Below, in pieces: positions 27,831 to 36,583 of a DNA stretch of 64,000 nucleotides; the stretch's first letter is position 1, and every line of letters begins with the position of its first letter. The DNA is from Elusimicrobia bacterium GWA2_66_18 (GTDB lineage: Bacteria; Elusimicrobiota; Elusimicrobia; UBA1565; UBA9628). The notes beneath the pieces were generated by a model. It saw only the letters and a list, made by a program, of their open reading frames with translations, made no database searches and was not told the origin of the DNA. The stretch is from NCBI GenBank assembly GCA_001799675.1, contig MGTX01000014.1, forward strand, positions 25,290 to 89,289. The letters run 5' to 3'. The translations under genes and the position numbers were made by a program.

Positions 27831-28561
27831 AGGCCCTGATCCTGGCGGCGGGCGCGGGTTCTCGTCTGGCGCCCCTCACGGACGAGACCGCGAAGGCCCT
27901 GATCCCCGTGGACGGCGTGCCCCTGCTGGAGCGCATCCTCCTGCGCCTGAAAGCGGCGGGCGCGGACTCCTTCGTGGTCAACGCCCATCACCATGCCCTG
28001 AAGGTCGCCGAGTTCTGCGCGGACCTCTCGCGGCGGCAGGGCGTCCCCGTCTCGGTCTCGCGGGAGGACGACCTCCTCCTCGACACCGGCGGCGCGCTGA
28101 AGAAGGCCTCCGCGCTCCTGCGCGGGCGCGAGCCCTTCTTCATCCACAACGCGGATATCCTCGCCGACATCGATCTTAAGGCTCTCTACGCCGCGCACGT
28201 GGAGAACGGCTCCCTCGTCACCCTGTCGGTGCGCGCGCGGGAGAGCGGCCGAGCCTATCTCTTCGACGCCAAGGGACGGTTCGTGGGGCACGACGACCGG
28301 AAGGCCGGCCGGACCGCCTGGGCCAAGGGCGCCGTCACGGGAGCTCAAAGGCTGCCCTTCGACGGGATCCACGTCGTCTCGCCGTCCCTCCTCGACCGGA
28401 TCACCGAGGGAGGCGTTTTTTCCATCACGAAGATCTACCTGCGCCTGGCCGCGGCCGACGCGGACATACGCGCCTTCCGCGCGGACCGCTGGGCCTGGCA
28501 TGACGTCGGCACGCCCGAGAAGCTCGCCGCGGCCGAACTCTGGGCTCGGCGAACCGTATGA
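27827..28561 (+). CDS. murU: MurU-like sugar-1-phosphate nucleotidyltransferase
   Basis: [38 protein letters not shown]; ATGA overlap with the upstream kinase stop. Confidence 0.75.
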   Translation: [244 protein letters not shown]

Positions 28562-28608
28562 TGAGTGAAGCCGCCCGGCGCCGAAACGCCCGGGGGCCGG
28601 GAGAAACC

Positions 28609-28998
28609 ATGAAGACCACGCTCGCCGCCGCATTCCTCGTAGTCGCCGGATGGGCCGCCGCCGAGAGCCCCCAGCCCGCGGCGCCCGAGGCGAAGGCCGT
28701 CGCCGCCGACAGGCAGGCCATCCGAAAGGACTGGGAGGCGCAGAAGGCGCAGGTCCAGGACCTGCGGACCCAGGAGAAAGCCGCCATCGACGCGGTCAAG
28801 GCCGATGCGACGAAGTCCGCAGCCGACAAGAAGACCGCCATCACGGCGATCAGGGCCGACTTCAAGACGAAGAAAGAGGCCGTCCGAGCCGAGATGAAGT
28901 CCGACCGCGAGGCCAAGCGCGCCGACATCAAGGGCAAGCGCGAGAACATCCGTAAAGAGCGTCACGAACGCCGCGAGATCAGGCGCCAGGGCAATTGA
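28609..28998 (+). CDS. secreted highly charged coiled-coil protein
   Basis: Signal peptide MKTTLAAAFLVVAGWAAAE; then K/R/E/A-rich heptad-like sequence. Confidence 0.6.
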   Translation: MKTTLAAAFLVVAGWAAAESPQPAAPEAKAVAADRQAIRKDWEAQKAQVQDLRTQEKAAIDAVKADATKSAADKKTAITAIRADFKTKKEAVRAEMKSDREAKRADIKGKRENIRKERHERREIRRQGN

Positions 28999-30248
28999 TC
29001 CGAGAGAAAAACGCGACGGCGCCGGACGACGACGAGTCCGACGCCGTCGCGCGGCCGCGCCCCGTGCTCAAGGGACGGCCCAAGACCCACGAGCTCCCCA
29101 TCCCCTGGGTGCGGCTGCGCTCGGCCGCCTCGGGCCACCAACTCTACAAGCGCATGCTCGGTTCGGTGGACCCCAGGGCCCGCCCCGGCGACCTGGTCGC
29201 GGTCTACGACCGCGCCGACGCGCCGTACGGCGTGGCCCTCTACAATCCGCGCAGCCTCATCGCCCTGAGGCTCCTCACCCGCGGCATCGGCGCTTTCGAC
29301 GCCGACGCCTTCTTCATGGACCGCATCGGCACGGCGGCGCAGTTTCGGCGCCAGGTCCTGGGCCTCGACGCCGTAAGCGACGCCTACCGCCTCGTCCACG
29401 ACAACGGCGACGGCCTGCCGGGCCTGGTCATCGACCGCTACGGCGACTGCGTGGCCCTGGAATTCTACTCGCTGGGCATGTACAAGCAGGCCGCGCGCAT
29501 CGAGCGGGCCGTCAAGGCGCTCTACCCCAACGCCCGCTTCTTCCATCGCGCGTCCCCCCATACCCAGAGCATGGAAGGCTTCGACCTCAAGCCCAACATG
29601 GGCACGGGCACGCGGGTCAAAGAGAACGGGGTGACTTTTCTCGTCGACCCTTCCAGCGGCTACAAGACCGGCTTCTTCACCGACCAGCGCGACAATCGCA
29701 TGGCCATCGTCCCCTTCGCCAAGGGCAGGAAGGTCCTGGACGTGTGCTCCTACACCGGCGGCTTCGGCCTTTACGCCAAGAAGCTGGGCGGCGCCGAGGA
29801 AGTCACGGCCGTCGAGCTCGATCCCGAGGCGGCGGAACTCCTCAAGAAGAACGCCAACGCCAACCAGGTCCGCATCGACGCGGTCTGCGCCGACGCCTTC
29901 CCCTATCTGCGCCAGGCGGGGCAGAACCAGCGCCGCTACGGCCTCGTCATCCTCGATCCCTACAAGCTCATCGCCAACCGGGAGGGCTACGCTTTGGGCC
30001 GGCAGAAGTACATCGACCTCAACCGCCTCGGCATGACGGTGCTCGAGCCCGGAGGGATACTCGTCACCTGCTCCTGTTCCGGCATGCTCGGCTGGGACGA
30101 GTTCCTCCAGTTCGTGCGCACCGCCGCAGGCTCCGCCGGCCGCCGCGTGCAGATCTTCCGCAAGAGCGGCGCCGGCGCCGACCACCCCTTCGCCGCCGAC
30201 CACCCCGAGGGCGAGTACCTCAAAATCCTCTGGTGCCGCGTCCTCTGA
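28995..30248 (+). CDS. class I rRNA methyltransferase (RlmI/RlmK-like, PUA plus SAM MTase)
   Basis: NGDGLPGLVIDRYGD; GYKTGFFTDQRDNRMA; VLDVCSYTGGFGLYAKKLGGAEEVTAVELD; ILDPYKL. Start codon uncertain. Confidence 0.85.
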   Translation: MIREKNATAPDDDESDAVARPRPVLKGRPKTHELPIPWVRLRSAASGHQLYKRMLGSVDPRARPGDLVAVYDRADAPYGVALYNPRSLIALRLLTRGIGAFDADAFFMDRIGTAAQFRRQVLGLDAVSDAYRLVHDNGDGLPGLVIDRYGDCVALEFYSLGMYKQAARIERAVKALYPNARFFHRASPHTQSMEGFDLKPNMGTGTRVKENGVTFLVDPSSGYKTGFFTDQRDNRMAIVPFAKGRKVLDVCSYTGGFGLYAKKLGGAEEVTAVELDPEAAELLKKNANANQVRIDAVCADAFPYLRQAGQNQRRYGLVILDPYKLIANREGYALGRQKYIDLNRLGMTVLEPGGILVTCSCSGMLGWDEFLQFVRTAAGSAGRRVQIFRKSGAGADHPFAADHPEGEYLKILWCRVL

Positions 30249-30252
30249 GACG

Positions 30253-31101
30253 ATGATCCTCGTCGCCGGCGCGACCGGCAAGGTCGGCCGAGAACTGGTC
30301 ATGGAGCTCAAGATCCGCCGGGCCGCGTTCAAGGTCCTGGTCCGAGACCCCGCCAAAGCGAACGCGCTCCTCGGCCCGGTGGACTGCGCCCACGGCGACT
30401 TCAACGCGCCGCATGCTCTGGATAAGCTATTGGCCGGCGTGGAGGCCGCCTTCCTTCTCACGCCCGCGGATCCGCGCATGGGCGCATGGCAGACCGCCTT
30501 CGCGCGCGCGGCCAAGAAGGCGGGCGTCAAGCGCCTCGTCAAGGTTTCCGTCCTGGGCGCCGCCCCGGAATCGGCCATGGCTCTGGGCCGCTGGCACGGC
30601 GAGATCGAAGAGGAGATCAAGAGACTCGACATCCCCTTCGTCATGCTCCAGCCGGCCTATTTCTACCAGAACCTGCTCGGACTGGCTCCCCTCATCCTGC
30701 GCGGCGTGCTCCCCGGGCCGATGGGGACCGCGCGCTTCGCCATGGTGGACGCGCGCGACGTCGCGGCCGCGGCCGCCGAGGTCCTCACCAAGCCCGATCA
30801 TGACGGCAAGACCTATGTCCTCACCGGCCCGGCCGCGCTCTCCTATGCCGAAGCCGCCGCGACCTTGTCGAAGGCGCTGGGCAGACCGGTGGCTTACTCG
30901 GACACGCCCCCCGCGGCCGCGCGCGAGCACATGATCACGGGCGGTTATCCTGAGTGGCGGGCGGATGCGCTCCTCGAGTTGGCCGCGGCCTTGCGCTCCG
31001 GCAAGGCCGATCTCGATACCGACGCGGTGAAGACCCTGACTGGACGCGCGCCCATCGCCTTCGAGTCCTTCGTGCGATCCTACAAATCCTCGTTCGGCTA
31101 A
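30253..31101 (+). CDS. NmrA-like NAD(P)-binding protein
   Basis: MILVAGATGKVGRELVMELKIRRAAFKVLVRDPAKA. Confidence 0.85.
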   Translation: MILVAGATGKVGRELVMELKIRRAAFKVLVRDPAKANALLGPVDCAHGDFNAPHALDKLLAGVEAAFLLTPADPRMGAWQTAFARAAKKAGVKRLVKVSVLGAAPESAMALGRWHGEIEEEIKRLDIPFVMLQPAYFYQNLLGLAPLILRGVLPGPMGTARFAMVDARDVAAAAAEVLTKPDHDGKTYVLTGPAALSYAEAAATLSKALGRPVAYSDTPPAAAREHMITGGYPEWRADALLELAAALRSGKADLDTDAVKTLTGRAPIAFESFVRSYKSSFG

Positions 31102-31116
31102 GGTATGCTTATTGTG

Positions 31117-31773
31117 ATGATGAAAGCCATGAAGGACTTCCGAGCCGCCGCGCTCGTCGTGCTCTTGGTACTGACCGCCTGCGCCACTTGGCGCTGGTCA
31201 GGCTCCCCTCCCCGAGACGAGCGGACCGCGAATGCTCCATTGGCCGCTCGAAGCGCCGGTGGAGAGCTCCACCCGCGCCCCGTGGAGGCGCCGCCGGAGA
31301 TCGAACTGCGCCTGTCCACCGCGCCCGCCGCGGTCAAGCCGCAGGTGGTCGTTGCCCCCACGCCCCCCGAGAAGCTCAAGACCGCCGTTTATCCCGCCGA
31401 CCTCGGTCCCGAGACCGTGGACGTCTCGGGTTATCCTCCTCGAATACGCGCCGACTACCAGGTCTATGCGCGCGTCTGCGCCAAATGCCACACTTTGGCC
31501 CGCGCGAACTACTCGCAGCACGTCGAACGCGCCTGGTGGAGGCTCTACATCACGAGGATGCGCGCGCGAGCCGCTTGGAAGGGCTCTCGCCTGTCCCGCG
31601 ACGAAGTTCGCGCCATCCTCAACTTCCTCAGTCACGACTCGCGCGCGCGCAAACGGGAGCGCCGAAAGGAGTTCGAGAAGACCACCGCGGAACTGGAGCG
31701 CCGCTTCGACGCGGAGATGGCCCTGCGCCTGCAGCGCCTGCAGAAAGGACGCCCCGTCCTCGACGGACGCTGA
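31117..31773 (+). CDS. lipoprotein with single CxxCH heme motif
   Basis: LLVLTACATW lipobox; YARVCAKCHTLARANY. Confidence 0.65.
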   Translation: MMKAMKDFRAAALVVLLVLTACATWRWSGSPPRDERTANAPLAARSAGGELHPRPVEAPPEIELRLSTAPAAVKPQVVVAPTPPEKLKTAVYPADLGPETVDVSGYPPRIRADYQVYARVCAKCHTLARANYSQHVERAWWRLYITRMRARAAWKGSRLSRDEVRAILNFLSHDSRARKRERRKEFEKTTAELERRFDAEMALRLQRLQKGRPVLDGR

Positions 31774-31780
31774 GGCCCTG

Positions 31781-32545
31781 ATGGAGGCGGTCGCGCATTT
31801 CCTTCGCGCCCGACTCGAGCAAGCCTGGCGCCTCCTATCCGGGCCCGGCGCCCCGGACGACAAGGCCGTCCACCTCGCGCGCAAGCGCCTGAAGGACGCC
31901 CGCGCGGCCCTGCGCCTCCTGCGCCCGGTCCTGGGCGAGGCATGCTCGGCGCGCGAGGAAGCGGCCCTGCGCCGCGCCGCCCGGAGACTCTCGGCGTTGC
32001 GCGACGCGCGCGTCGTCGCGGACCTCCTCGCTCGCATGCGCGTCCCGGGACGCCCCGCGCTCCGGCCTCCGCCTTCGCCTCTCCAAAATCCGCGGCGCTC
32101 CGGCGCCGAAATCGCGGCCTGCCGCCGCCGGCTGGCCTGCGCCCTCCATCGCGAACTCGCTCCCAAAGAGGCCCGGGAAGGGCTGAAGCACAGCTACCGC
32201 CAGGCGCGCCGGCGCCTGCGCGCGGCACGGCGCTCGGCAACGGGCGCGGACCGTCACGCCCTGCGCAAGAGCGTCAGGCGCCTGCGCGCCCAATTACGCC
32301 TGCTCCAGCCTGACTCGAAGCTGACCCGGGGGCTGGGCCACCTGGCGCGCCTGCTGGGCGGCGAGAGAGACTTGTCACTCCTTCTGCGCTCCCTATCCCG
32401 ACGGCAAACGCAGCCGTTATGGGTGAGCGACGCGGCGGCGCGCGCGCAGCTCCGCCGGGCCCTGCTTGCGCGGCGCGCCCTCGCGCAGGCCCGCCTCCTG
32501 CTGGCGGCTTCCACGCGCGACTTCGTCCGGGACCTGGGCCTCTGA
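31781..32545 (+). CDS. CHAD-domain-like protein
   Basis: VHLARKRLKDARAALRLLRPVLG and HALRKSVRRLRAQLRLLQP (H..RK..R..R motifs). Confidence 0.75.
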   Translation: MEAVAHFLRARLEQAWRLLSGPGAPDDKAVHLARKRLKDARAALRLLRPVLGEACSAREEAALRRAARRLSALRDARVVADLLARMRVPGRPALRPPPSPLQNPRRSGAEIAACRRRLACALHRELAPKEAREGLKHSYRQARRRLRAARRSATGADRHALRKSVRRLRAQLRLLQPDSKLTRGLGHLARLLGGERDLSLLLRSLSRRQTQPLWVSDAAARAQLRRALLARRALAQARLLLAASTRDFVRDLGL

Positions 32546-32579
32546 AGGTCGGCGCCGCGATGCTATGATACGAATGGCC

Positions 32580-34256
32580 ATGACCACGCAAGCCAAGAAA
32601 CGGATCCTGATCGTGGGCGGGGTCGCGGGCGGAGCCTCCGCCGCGGCCCGCGCGCGACGGCTCTCTGAAGACGCGGACATCGTGCTTTTCGAACGCGGCC
32701 GCCATGTCTCGTTTGCCAACTGCGGCATGCCCTATTATATCGGCGGCGCCATTCTGGACCGCGACCGCCTCCTCGTGCAGACCGCCGACGGCCTCAAGGC
32801 CCGCTACGGCATCGAGGTCCGAGTGCAGACCGAGGTCCTGCGCGTGGACCGCGCGCGCAAGCTCCTCGTTGTCCGCGGCCCCGACGGCGCTGAAAAGAGC
32901 GAAACCTACGACGCTCTCATCCTCTCCCCTGGAGCTCAGGCCATCAGACCGCCCCTGCCGGGAGGCGCGCATCCGCGCGTGTTCACCCTGCGCTCCCTGG
33001 CGGACATGGACGCCATCAAGACGGCGGTGGACGGGCTGAAGGGCTGCCGCGCGCTCATCATGGGAGGCGGCTACATCGGGCTCGAGATGGCCGAGGCCTT
33101 CCGCGCCCGCGGCCTGGAGGTGACCCTCGTCGAGTTGAGCGGCCAGGTCTTCGCCCCCGCCGACCCGGAGATGGTTGCGCCCGTCCACCGGCGCCTGCGC
33201 GACAACGGCGTGGACCTGCGCCTGGGCGTCTCCGTGACCTCGCTGTCGCAAGCCGACAACGGCCTGAAAGCGGCGCTCTCAACGGGAGACGAGCTGGACT
33301 GCGCCCTGGCGCTGCAGGCCATCGGCCTGCGTCCCGAAACGGCCCTGGCCCGCGAAGCGGGCTTGGCCCTCGGCCCGAGCGGCGGCATCGCGGTGGACGC
33401 GCATATGCGCACCAGCGACCCGTCCATCTACGCGGTGGGCGACGCGGTCGAAGTCTCCGAATTCGTCACGGGCAACAAAGCCCTCATCCCCCTGGCCGGC
33501 CCGGCCAGCCGCCAGGGCCGCATCGCCGCGGACAACGCGCTGGGCCGGGACTCCTCCTACAGGGGCACGCAGGGCACGGCCATCTGCAAGGTCTTCGACC
33601 TGGCCGTGGGCGTCACCGGCCTCAACGAGAAGACGCTCAAGCGCCTGGGCCGGGCCTACGAGAAGGTCCACATCCACCCCACGCATCATGCCGGCTACTA
33701 CCCGGGAGCCGCGCAGATGAGCCTCAAGATCCTCTTCGACCCGAAGGACGGACTCCTCCTCGGCGCGCAGGCCGTGGGGCTGGAAGGCGTGGACAAGAGG
33801 CTCGACGTGCTGGCCGTGGCCCTGCGCGCCAAGATGACCGTGCGCGACCTGAGGGACCTGGAACTCTGCTACGCGCCGCCCTACGGCTCGGCCAAGGATC
33901 CGGTCAACTGCGCGGGCTTCGCGGCGACCAACGCTTTGGAGGGCGACGTGCGGCTCTGGCACGCGGAGACTCTCCCCCCGCGGCCCGACCAGGTCCTCCT
34001 GGACGCGCGCACGGCGGGCGAGTTCGCGGCAGGGAGCATCCCCGGCGCTCTCAACGTCCCCGTAGACGACCTGCGCGCCCGGCTGGGGGATCTGCCCAAA
34101 GACCGGGAACTGCTGGTGTTCTGCCAGGTCGGCCTGCGCGGCTATCTCGCCTGCCTCATCCTGTCGCAGAACGGCTTCGTCTGCCGCAACCTCTCCGGCG
34201 GCTACCAGACCTACCAAGCCACGGTGTCCTCCCCGGCCGCCTCCGAACGGCGGTAG
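32580..34256 (+). CDS. CoA-disulfide reductase-like FAD oxidoreductase with C-terminal rhodanese domain
   Basis: RILIVGGVAGGASAAARARRLSEDADIVLFERGRHVSFANCGMPYYIGG (catalytic Cys); C-terminal LLDARTAGEFAAGSIPGALNVP...VFCQVGLRGY. Confidence 0.88.
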   Translation: MTTQAKKRILIVGGVAGGASAAARARRLSEDADIVLFERGRHVSFANCGMPYYIGGAILDRDRLLVQTADGLKARYGIEVRVQTEVLRVDRARKLLVVRGPDGAEKSETYDALILSPGAQAIRPPLPGGAHPRVFTLRSLADMDAIKTAVDGLKGCRALIMGGGYIGLEMAEAFRARGLEVTLVELSGQVFAPADPEMVAPVHRRLRDNGVDLRLGVSVTSLSQADNGLKAALSTGDELDCALALQAIGLRPETALAREAGLALGPSGGIAVDAHMRTSDPSIYAVGDAVEVSEFVTGNKALIPLAGPASRQGRIAADNALGRDSSYRGTQGTAICKVFDLAVGVTGLNEKTLKRLGRAYEKVHIHPTHHAGYYPGAAQMSLKILFDPKDGLLLGAQAVGLEGVDKRLDVLAVALRAKMTVRDLRDLELCYAPPYGSAKDPVNCAGFAATNALEGDVRLWHAETLPPRPDQVLLDARTAGEFAAGSIPGALNVPVDDLRARLGDLPKDRELLVFCQVGLRGYLACLILSQNGFVCRNLSGGYQTYQATVSSPAASERR

Positions 34257-34273
34257 ACCCCGGGACCGCGCCG

Positions 34274-34600
34274 TCAGGCGAAGATCGAACCGTCCCTCTC
34301 GGGACCTTCGGCGGTGACGATGGTCTCTCGCTCCTCGGACGATTTCCAGCGGCCCTGGCCGGCCCGCGCGCGCGCGACGATGCGCGCGCGGCCGGGCGAA
34401 GGCGCCCAATCGAACCAGAAGTGCCCGACCGAATCTCGGCAGTCGCTCCACGGACCGCCGTCGAAGCGGACCTGCGCCGAAGAGGCCCCCGCGGCCGAGA
34501 TGCGCAGGCAGTAATGGCCCGGCTTGACGATCTCGCCGCGCCGGGGATAGTCGATGCCGACTTCAAGCCCTCTCTTGCTAACGGCCTTTTTCTTTACCAT
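34274..34600 (-). CDS. hypothetical small beta-sandwich-like protein
   Basis: Intact ORF, PGHYCLRISAAGASSAQVRFDGGPWSDCR. Confidence 0.5.
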   Translation of the reverse strand: MVKKKAVSKRGLEVGIDYPRRGEIVKPGHYCLRISAAGASSAQVRFDGGPWSDCRDSVGHFWFDWAPSPGRARIVARARAGQGRWKSSEERETIVTAEGPERDGSIFA

Positions 34601-34615
34601 CGCTCATTTTAGCAT

Positions 34616-35017
34616 TCAGGGCCGCACTCGCCAGGGGCGTCCGCTCGCGTCGCCTTCGGGCAGGCCCATGAGACGACCGACCTCGGCGCAGAGGACCTCC
34701 CGCTCGAACGGCTTCGTGAAGTAGGCGCTCGCGCCTTCCTCAAGCGCGCGCTTGGCGATCGCAAGGTCGGAGGAGCCGGTCAGCATCAGGACGACGAGTC
34801 CTTTGTCGAGGCGGCGCGCGGCGCGCAGGACCTCCAAGCCGCCCATCTCCGGCATCACCACGTCGAGCAGCATCAGGCTCGGCTTCTCGGCCTCCAGCAG
34901 GCGCAAGGCGTCGACGCCGTTGGTCGCCGTCAAGACCTCGCCGACCGAGCCCAGGATGCGGCGCAGCATCTGGCACAGGGCGGGATCGTCGTCGACGACC
35001 AAGAGCTTTCGCGTCAT
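34616..35017 (-). CDS. response regulator receiver protein
   Basis: KLLVVDDDPALCQMLRRIL; LMLLDVVMPEMGG; VLMLTGSSD; YFTKPF. Confidence 0.9.
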   Translation of the reverse strand: MTRKLLVVDDDPALCQMLRRILGSVGEVLTATNGVDALRLLEAEKPSLMLLDVVMPEMGGLEVLRAARRLDKGLVVLMLTGSSDLAIAKRALEEGASAYFTKPFEREVLCAEVGRLMGLPEGDASGRPWRVRP

Positions 35018-35094
35018 AGGATCGGCGGGCGGCCGCTTCTCTTACAAAGTCTACACCCGCAACCGGGTCCTTCGCAAGACCCGGGTCGGCGGCG

Positions 35095-35313
35095 TCATTT
35101 CCGGCCCATAGGGGCGCCGCAGTTCGGGCATTTGAGGGCGGAGAAACGGAAGCCCGGCTTGGGCGGGACCTCCGTCCGGCAGGAGGGGCAATGACCGACG
35201 ACTTTGGTCGATCGGACCTGCGCGCTCGCGGCGTTGCGCGGAGCGCCGCCTTTCGGCCCGAAATTCTTCGCCGACTTGACCGGATTCTGTCCATTCCTCT
35301 GCATACGGTTCAC
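35095..35313 (-). CDS. small zinc-ribbon protein
   Basis: CPSCRTEVPPKPGFRFSALKCPNCG. Confidence 0.55.
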   Translation of the reverse strand: MNRMQRNGQNPVKSAKNFGPKGGAPRNAASAQVRSTKVVGHCPSCRTEVPPKPGFRFSALKCPNCGAPMGRK

Positions 35314-35323
35314 CCTCCTTGCT

Positions 35324-36094
35324 TCATCTGCGCTTGAACGCGAACGGACCGAAGGCTTGCATGACCGGCATCATCTGCAGGCGGTTGATGTTGAGATGGC
35401 GCGGCAGCGTGCAGGACCAGAAGATGGCCTCCGCGACGTCCTCGGCCGAGAGGGGCGTCAGCCCCTGGTACGGCCGGCCGGCCTTCTCGGCGTCGCCCTT
35501 GAAGCGCACCAGGGAGAACTCGGTCTCGGCTAGGCCCGGCTCGATGTTGGTGACGCGCACATTGGCGCCGAGCAGGTCCGCGCGCAGGTTGAGCGCGAAC
35601 TGCTTGACGAAAGCTTTCGTCGCGCCATAAACGTTGCCGCCCGGGTAGGGATAGTCCGCGGCGACCGAACCGATCAAGACCACATGTCCCTCGTCGCGCG
35701 CCACCATGCCCGGCAGGACCGCGCGCACGGTGTAGAGAAGGCCGTTGATGTTGGTCGCAACCATCTCCTCCCAGTCCTCCATCCGGGCCTGGTGCGCGGG
35801 CTCCAGACCCAGCGCCAAGCCGGCGCCGGCGACGACGACGTTGACGCGGGTAAACGCCTTGGGAAGGGCGTCCAGGCACGCCTGCGCCGCCTTGCGGTCG
35901 CGCGCGTCGAACGCAGCGACATGGCAGAGGCTTCCGAGCTCATCCTTGAGCGCCGCCAGACGCTCGGAGCGCCTTCCGGCCGCGATCACCCGGGCCCCCG
36001 CTCCGGCGAAACGACGGCACGCCGCCGCCCCGAAACCCGAGGTGGCTCCGGTGACGAGGACGGTCAGGGACTTCGCTTCGACCATGGCGATCAT
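35324..36094 (-). CDS. SDR-family oxidoreductase
   Basis: LTVLVTGATSGFGAAACRRFAGAG; YPYPGGNVYGATKAFVKQF (YxxxK). Confidence 0.88.
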   Translation of the reverse strand: MIAMVEAKSLTVLVTGATSGFGAAACRRFAGAGARVIAAGRRSERLAALKDELGSLCHVAAFDARDRKAAQACLDALPKAFTRVNVVVAGAGLALGLEPAHQARMEDWEEMVATNINGLLYTVRAVLPGMVARDEGHVVLIGSVAADYPYPGGNVYGATKAFVKQFALNLRADLLGANVRVTNIEPGLAETEFSLVRFKGDAEKAGRPYQGLTPLSAEDVAEAIFWSCTLPRHLNINRLQMMPVMQAFGPFAFKRR

Positions 36095-36453
36095 GCGGTC
36101 GCGCCCCCCTTCGGCGCGGCGGCGGCCGTCACGAGGGCGTGGCTGCGAACGATCAGCGCGCGAACCTCCGTCCAGTCCGTGTCCCGGTCGAGCTGGAGGC
36201 ACAGCCACCCATGATGGTCCGTGTAGGGTGAGAGAGCGAAGCGCCGATCCGCGAGAAGATCGTCCTGCCCCGCGACGCCCGTGAAGAAGGAGAGCGTTTT
36301 CCTCCCTTTGAACTCATCGAAGGCGGCGAAGAGCTTCTTACCCACGCGCCAGTTCGCATGGCCCCACGAGGAGGTCTCGGTCATGTCCGGGATTTTGAGG
36401 CAGATCTCCCTCACGCGCTTCAGCGTCTTATCTTCGCCGCTCATCGCCGCCAT
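36091..36453 (-). CDS. MmcQ/YjbR family protein
   Basis: ICLKIPDMTETSSWGHANWRVGKKLFAAFDEFKGRKTLSFFTG. Confidence 0.8.
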   Translation of the reverse strand: MAAMSGEDKTLKRVREICLKIPDMTETSSWGHANWRVGKKLFAAFDEFKGRKTLSFFTGVAGQDDLLADRRFALSPYTDHHGWLCLQLDRDTDWTEVRALIVRSHALVTAAAAPKGGATA

Positions 36454-36550
36454 CAGGGATTATTCTAGCCTATCGCGTTGACAAGACGAAAGGATGGACG
36501 GAGGTCGAGCACGGGCCCTCCTCCCGACGAATTGATATGATGGCGGCTTG

Positions 36551-36583
36551 ATGATGCAACCTCTGTCGCGGGAGGCGCTTTGA
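36551..36583 (+). CDS. putative 10-aa leader ORF MMQPLSREAL overlapping the lptD start
   Basis: TATGAT at 36536-36541, 9 nt gap, ATG at 36551; TGA stop 36581-36583 overlaps the lptD TTG at 36580. Confidence 0.35.
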   Translation: MMQPLSREAL

